A DNA stretch of 8,845 nucleotides from Candidatus Methanovirga meridionalis (GTDB lineage Archaea > Methanobacteriota > Methanobacteria > Methanobacteriales > Methanobacteriaceae), in NCBI GenBank assembly GCA_031289325.1, contig JAITPS010000253.1, positions 1 through 8,845 on the forward strand, in the 5' to 3' direction. The notes below the pieces were generated by a model. That model ran no database searches. It was not told where the DNA came from and worked only from the letters and a program-made list of their open reading frames with translations. A program made the translations under genes and the position numbers. Position 1 is the first letter of the stretch, and each line of letters begins with the position of its first letter. This document shows, in pieces, positions 5,649 to 8,845 of the stretch.

Positions 5649-6240
5649 TTATATTTTTAACTTCTACTCAAATTCATGGCATAAAGTAAAAGTCTTTTTT
5701 TAGTACTGTATTGATCTTATAAAGCTTTTAAAATGCTTTAAAAAGGAAGTATAATATTAAAGAAAGTATTATTCATTAATCAGTTGAATTTTTCAAAGCA
5801 TAAAAAATTGAATACATTGATAAATTGAAAATTAACTTGTTTAAAATAATATTTGCAGAAAAAAGAAGAAAGAAAGAGAATATGGGAAGAATTGTATAAT
5901 ACAGTGACAAGATACTTAATAAAAGTTAAAGAGAAACCAAAAAAGGAATGAAAAAAGAAAACATCAAATAAAGAATACTTATATTACAATAGAAAGAATT
6001 TTTAAATGAAAATAAGAGAATAACTAAAAATTAGACAAAAAATCCTTAACTTGAAAGAGTTGGAAACTTTTAACAACATTTATATAGTAAATCAAATAAA
6101 CTTTTATATGTTAAGATGAATTTTCTTATTTTAACAACAGTGATTAAAAATAGGTTTTTGAAAATCACCAATATTTCATTTTTAAAGCATAATGTTTTGT
6201 ACAATTAGTTTATTTATTATTCAAAGAATTTTTTATTCAA
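5649..6240. other. Intergenic region without recognisable gene
   Basis: About 590 bp with no frame longer than roughly 35 codons. A near-palindrome AAAGCTTTTAAAATGCTTT lies at about 5721-5739. From 5855 to 6050 the plus strand is purine-rich, which yields Lys/Glu-rich translations in several frames by composition alone. No tRNA, structured RNA or convincing promoter is seen. Confidence 0.5.
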
Positions 6241-6243
6241 AAA

Positions 6244-6529
6244 AAATTTGTAAATTAAAATTTGTAAATTAATTTTTTAAATATTAATATTTTAAATTCA
6301 ATTTAAAAATAAATTCAATTTAAAGAAATAAAAAATTTAAAGAAATAAAAATCATTCTGGATTACAAATAATTAATTGAATTTTATAAAATTAATGCAAA
6401 TAAAAAAAATCTTTCAAAAAAAAATCTTTCAGATTTTCTAAATTTAAAAATATAAAATTTTTAAAATAAAGAAAATTATAAATTTTCTAACTTTAAAAAC
6501 TAAAGTTTTTAAAATAAAGAAAATGATTT
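6244..6529 (+). repeat. Nest of short tandem duplications upstream of purA
   Basis: Four or more independent two-copy repeats follow one another: 14 bp AAATTTGTAAATTA at 6244 and 6258; ATTCAATTTAAA at 6296 and 6313; 17 bp AATTTAAAGAAATAAAA at 6317 and 6334; an A-tract plus TCTTTC at 6402 and 6416; and an imperfect 49-bp period (6433-6480 against 6482-6529). Unit lengths differ, so this is a history of separate duplications rather than one satellite. No coding frame is present. Confidence 0.85.
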
Positions 6530-6659
6530 TGCAAAACATTATATTTTAAGAACCTTATGATCAATGCAGTTTTTTCTTACAAATATTAGTTCACAGATTC
6601 ATATATTTATTTTAATAAAAAATGTATATTTAATTTATTTATAAAATATAAGTTTTTAT

Positions 6660-6765
6660 AAAAAAAAGTTTTAAATATTATTTTAAAAAAAGTTTTAAAT
6701 ATTGTTTTTAAAAAAGTTTTATGATATTAAAAAAAAAGTTTTATAATGTTTAAAAAAGTTTTAAT
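6660..6765 (+). repeat. Repeated A-tract motif AAAAAAGTTTT, five copies
   Basis: AAAAAAGTTTT recurs with its G at 6668, 6692, 6716, 6738 and 6758, i.e. spacings of 24, 24, 22 and 20 bp. The copies lie 90-190 bp upstream of purA. A-tracts repeated near two helical turns tend to bend DNA; a role in purA expression or chromatin is inference. No clear TATA box for purA can be picked out of this background. Confidence 0.75.
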
Positions 6766-6854
6766 ATTAATTAATAACATGATTAAAAAATGTTTTCAAA
6801 TCAAATGAAAATTTTTTATTAAATGAAATTCTATACTTTGTAAAAGGGATATAA

Positions 6855-7877
6855 ATGACTTGTAGTATTTTAGTTGGAGGAGCTTGGGGTGATGAAGGTA
6901 AAGGTAAATGTATTACATACCTTTGTGATAAAGATAGACCCAATATTATTGCTCGTGCTGGTGTTGGACCAAATGCAGGACATTCAGTTGAATTTAATGG
7001 TGAAAAGTATGGTTTACGACTTACACCATCTGGATTTTTTAACAAAGATTCAAAATTACTTATAGGTGCTGGTGTTTTAGTTGATAAAGATGTTTTCTTT
7101 CATGAATTAGATTATCTTGATAAGTATGATATTAAAAGTAGAATTCAAATGGATTATAGATGTTCTATGATCGAATCAGAACATAAAGATAGAGATAAAA
7201 ATTCAAAGCATTTATTTAAAAAAATTGGGAGTACTGGAACTGGTTGTGGTCCTGCTAACTCTGATAGGGTTTTAAGAACAGCTAAAATGGCTAAAGATGT
7301 TTCAGAGTTCAAAAATTTCATAACCGATGTTCCTTTAGAAATAAACACTTCTTTAGAAAATGGTGAAGAAGTATTTATTGAAGGTTCTCAAGGCTTTGGT
7401 CTTTCTTTATACTATGGAACTTATCCTTATGTTACAAGTAAAGATACTACTGCAAGTACCTTTGCTGCTGATGTGGGAGTAGGTCCAACAAAGATTGATG
7501 AGGTAATCATAGTTTTTAAATCATATATAACTCGTGTTGGAGAAGGTCCTTTCCCTACAGAATTAGATCAAGAAGTAGCTGAAAAAAAAGGTATTGAAGA
7601 ATATGGAACTGTCACTGGTAGAAGAAGAAGAGTTGGAGATTTTGATATGGATTTAGCTAAAGAAGCCTGTATGATTAATGGAGCAACTCAAATTGCTTTA
7701 ACATGTGTTGATAGGCTGTATCCTGTTTGTGAAAGAACACAAGACTACTCTACTTTATCTAATGAAATTAAGAATTTTGTCAGTGAAATTGAGGATGCTA
7801 CAAAAATTCCAGTTACAATAATCTCAACAGGACCAGATTTAAAAGATACAATTGATTTAAGAAGTGAATTATTATAA
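6855..7877 (+). CDS. purA: Adenylosuccinate synthetase, short archaeal form
   Basis: Joins IMP and aspartate using GTP to give adenylosuccinate, the first committed step from IMP to AMP; cytosolic. At 340 aa it is about 90 residues shorter than bacterial PurA (about 430), as in other archaea. Seen: GTP-binding WGDEGKGK (11-18) with catalytic D13, NAGHSV (40-45) with H43, GSTGTGCGPANSDRV (125-139), EGSQG (176-180) leading into GTYPYVTSKDTTAS (188-201), TRVGEGPFPTEL (226-237), GTVTGRRRRVGDFD (251-264), the CVDRL guanine-recognition site (284-288) and STGPD (324-328). All catalytic elements are intact. The ATG at 6855 is preceded by AGGGAT (6845-6850) and opens directly into the P-loop strand, so the start is secure. 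A 51-aa membrane protein follows after 51 bp, and an NfeD-like gene after a second 51-bp gap; co-transcription is plausible. Confidence 0.97.
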   Translation: MTCSILVGGAWGDEGKGKCITYLCDKDRPNIIARAGVGPNAGHSVEFNGEKYGLRLTPSGFFNKDSKLLIGAGVLVDKDVFFHELDYLDKYDIKSRIQMDYRCSMIESEHKDRDKNSKHLFKKIGSTGTGCGPANSDRVLRTAKMAKDVSEFKNFITDVPLEINTSLENGEEVFIEGSQGFGLSLYYGTYPYVTSKDTTASTFAADVGVGPTKIDEVIIVFKSYITRVGEGPFPTELDQEVAEKKGIEEYGTVTGRRRRVGDFDMDLAKEACMINGATQIALTCVDRLYPVCERTQDYSTLSNEIKNFVSEIEDATKIPVTIISTGPDLKDTIDLRSELL

Positions 7878-7928
7878 TTTACTTAATATAGTTTAAAAAT
7901 TATTGCTCAAACAAAAGAGGTGTTTAGT

Positions 7929-8084
7929 ATGGATGAGGATTATGATACAGGTTATGAAGATGGATATTATGACTCTTACTATGATCAACGTAGTGACAAA
8001 AAATATAAAAGTGGATCATCATGTATGGTTGCAATTGTTTTAATTCTATCCACTATCTTAGTTGCATTCGGAGTCTTTTATTAA
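7929..8084 (+). CDS. Small single-span membrane protein with Asp/Tyr-rich N-terminus
   Basis: A 51-aa ORF with a textbook ribosome-binding site, GAGGTG (7917-7922), six bases before the ATG. Residues 1-20 are acidic and tyrosine-rich (MDEDYDTGYEDGYYDSYYDQ), followed by a short basic linker (RSDKKYK) and one hydrophobic segment (about 33-50). The basic linker next to the span suggests that the N-terminus stays in the cytoplasm, with a membrane-buried C-terminus. There is no signal-peptidase site. It sits midway between purA and the NfeD-like gene on the same strand, 51 bp from each, which suggests an operon but not a function. No family is recognised. The ribosome-binding site, non-random composition and context make it a real gene. 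Confidence 0.8.
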   Translation: MDEDYDTGYEDGYYDSYYDQRSDKKYKSGSSCMVAIVLILSTILVAFGVFY

Positions 8085-8135
8085 TAAAATTTTTTATAGT
8101 AAAACATGATAAGTTTAATTAAGGTTTGAATATTA

Positions 8136-8561
8136 ATGTTTAGTTTAGAATTTTGGATATTGTTGACTCTTGTTTGTGTTTTAGGGGAGCTTTTAACCCT
8201 AACTTTCTTTTTATTATCTGTTGGTATAGGTGCTGGATTTGCAGCATTACTTAACTATTTGAATTATAATTCTACAACTCAACTAATCGTCTTTGTAGTT
8301 GTTACAATAATTTGTGTTTTGATTTCAAAACCAATATCAAAAAAGTTAACAAGTAAATCTTCATTAAAGAAATCTAATTCCGATAGATTAATTGGAGAAG
8401 AAGCTATTGTAATTAAAAAAATAATACCCGATGAAATGGGAACAGTTAAAATTTTAGGAGATACTTGGAAAGCAATAGCTGATGAAGAAATAGCTATTGG
8501 AGAAAAAGTAATTGTCGAAAAAATTGATGGTGTGAAATTAATTGTTAATAAAATTAAATGA
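8136..8561 (+). CDS. NfeD-like membrane protein with C-terminal OB-fold domain
   Basis: A 141-aa short-form NfeD/YbbK-type protein, without the N-terminal ClpP-like protease domain of long forms. It has membrane segments at about 5-26, 28-43 and 49-64, a basic loop (K65-K79), then a soluble OB-fold (about 83-139). The OB-fold shows the family pattern RLIGEEAIV, GTVKILGDTWKA, IGEKVIVEKIDGVKLIV. Members usually work with a stomatin/SPFH-domain partner in membrane quality control or membrane-domain organisation, normally encoded next door. Here the downstream neighbours are repeats and an intron, so that partner is not visible. AAGGTTTGA (8121-8129) precedes the ATG by six bases, a moderate ribosome-binding site. 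It probably shares transcription with purA and the 51-aa gene; the T-rich TTTTTTATA at about 8091-8099 in the gap could be a weak terminator or a promoter. Confidence 0.88.
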   Translation: MFSLEFWILLTLVCVLGELLTLTFFLLSVGIGAGFAALLNYLNYNSTTQLIVFVVVTIICVLISKPISKKLTSKSSLKKSNSDRLIGEEAIVIKKIIPDEMGTVKILGDTWKAIADEEIAIGEKVIVEKIDGVKLIVNKIK

Positions 8562-8638
8562 TTTCAAACATTATTAAACATTAAATTTATGCACATAACA
8601 TACTGCAAAATTTTAATTAAGTTATATTTATTATGAAT

Positions 8639-8725
8639 AAGTTCTTAAATTTTAGAATGATAATTTTTTTATTAAATTATTTAATTTTAAATATTAATTT
8701 ATAAAAATCCATAATTTTAAATATA
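8639..8725 (-). repeat. Dispersed intergenic element, copy C (inverted)
   Basis: The reverse complement of 8639-8693 matches 2741-2815 with two mismatches in 55 bases, lacking one of two 20-bp units there. The reverse complement of 8693-8722 matches 174-203 with about five differences in 30. It begins with GTTCTTAA (8641-8648), the octamer that bounds copy B. Seven T's at 8664-8670 could also terminate transcripts from the NfeD-like gene, about 100 bp upstream. The element ends some 28 bp before the group II intron. Confidence 0.75.
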
Positions 8726-8752
8726 GTGATGTAAAAAATGTTTTTAATTAAT

Positions 8753-8845
8753 GTCGGATAAAATTAGGAGGTTTCCCTCCTAACCTCTCCTAAGAACGGC
8801 TCGTGTCACTTTCATGACAAGCCGCTCAAGCATATCTTTATCTGT
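8753..8845 (-). mobile_element. Group II intron, 3' end (domains V and VI), continues beyond window
   Basis: The minus strand ends in the conserved 3' part of a self-splicing group II retroelement. Domain V is complete (8827-8794, see separate entry). Domain VI follows: an 8-bp stem TTAGGAGG/CCTCCTAA (8783-8776 with 8771-8764) capped by GAAA, over a weaker base where GGA (8790-8788) pairs with TCC (8758-8756) and GAGG with TTTT. That leaves A8759 unpaired, the expected branch-point adenosine. The intron would end TCCGAC with the last base at 8753, placing the branch A seven bases from the 3' splice site, as is usual. The segment is much richer in G+C than its flanks, which suggests transfer. 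Domains I-IV and any reverse-transcriptase gene would lie past the right edge, so activity cannot be judged. The flanking exon is intergenic repeat DNA, not a recognised gene. Confidence 0.85.
8794..8827 (-). ncRNA. Group II intron domain V (catalytic hairpin)
   Basis: Exactly 34 nt, the standard size. On the minus strand GAGCGGCT (8827-8820) pairs with AGCCGTTC (8801-8794). It includes the catalytic triad AGC (8826-8824) opposite GTT (8797-8795), with the characteristic G-U wobble. A two-base CG bulge (8803-8802) on the 3' side is the metal-binding bulge. Above it TGTCAT/GTGACA (8819-8814 with 8809-8804) forms a 6-bp stem capped by a GAAA tetraloop (8813-8810). Every hallmark of domain V is present, so this is unlikely to be an ordinary terminator hairpin. 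Confidence 0.9.

Noticed and set aside
5853..5951. Plus-strand frame of about 33 codons containing IWEELYNTVTRYLIKVKEK
   Set aside because: It lies in purine-rich DNA where several frames give Lys/Glu-rich strings, starts only at TTG without a ribosome-binding site, and is followed by frequent stops; a remnant gene is possible but unsupported.
6767..7348. Minus-strand ORFs of 92 and 64 aa and a plus-strand out-of-frame ORF of 63 aa over purA
   Set aside because: They overlap the conserved purA frame and are explained by its codon usage.
8764..8783. Intrinsic terminator hairpin for the NfeD-like gene
   Set aside because: The hairpin has no T-tract on the plus strand, archaea do not need hairpins to terminate, and it fits group II domain VI with a bulged A on the minus strand.
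8780..8845. Minus-strand frame of 21 codons ending TAG (TDKDMLERLVMKVTRAVL...) that looks like a protein C-terminus
   Set aside because: It runs straight through group II domain V, which is not coding; the protein-like look comes from the higher GC content of the structured RNA.
1..8845. tRNA or rRNA genes
   Set aside because: No GC-rich cloverleaf-like block or rRNA motif was seen; the only GC-rich structured stretch is the intron end.

Overview
The window is very AT-rich archaeal DNA, most likely from a Methanobrevibacter-like methanogen (order Methanobacteriales). The evidence is the short archaeal form of adenylosuccinate synthetase (340 aa), an archaeal-type EPSP synthase, an Fe-S endonuclease III with the SQRTRDENT motif, ribosome-binding sites of the GGTGAT/GAGGTG type, and long intergenic tracts of almost pure A+T. 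The genus is inference; no rRNA or tRNA gene is present.

Layout, left to right. 1-353: a 12-bp tandem array cut by the window edge, one copy of a dispersed intergenic element, and three 20-bp direct repeats leading into a gene. 354-1559 (+): a divergent PLP-dependent Cys/Met-metabolism (trans-sulfuration family) enzyme. 1584-2261 (-): endonuclease III (nth), convergent with the previous gene, whose true start may be an ATT codon at 2354 behind a perfect GGTGAT. 2355-3000: a second, expanded copy of the dispersed element plus other small repeats. 3001-4344 (-): aroA with a GTG start, a candidate TATA box and a palindrome over the predicted transcription start. 4461-4710: a 250-bp array built only of 10-bp modules. 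5096-5419 (+): an orphan beta-sandwich-like protein of 107 aa, perhaps the remnant of an exported protein. 5436-5648 (-): a decayed coding fragment. 5649-6854: no gene, many short tandem duplications and repeated A-tracts. 6855-8561 (+): purA, a 51-aa single-span membrane protein, and an NfeD-type membrane protein, evenly spaced 51 bp apart. 8639-8725: a third, inverted copy of the dispersed element. 8753-8845 (-): the 3' end of a group II intron, with a complete domain V and domain VI, running off the window.

The housekeeping genes serve unrelated pathways (aromatic amino acids, purines, base-excision repair, sulfur amino acids) and, apart from the purA cluster, look individually transcribed. 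The two less ordinary aspects are the group II intron 3' end and the intergenic architecture. Several unrelated arrays have 20-bp or 10-bp units, and copies of one dispersed element differ by whole 20-bp units.
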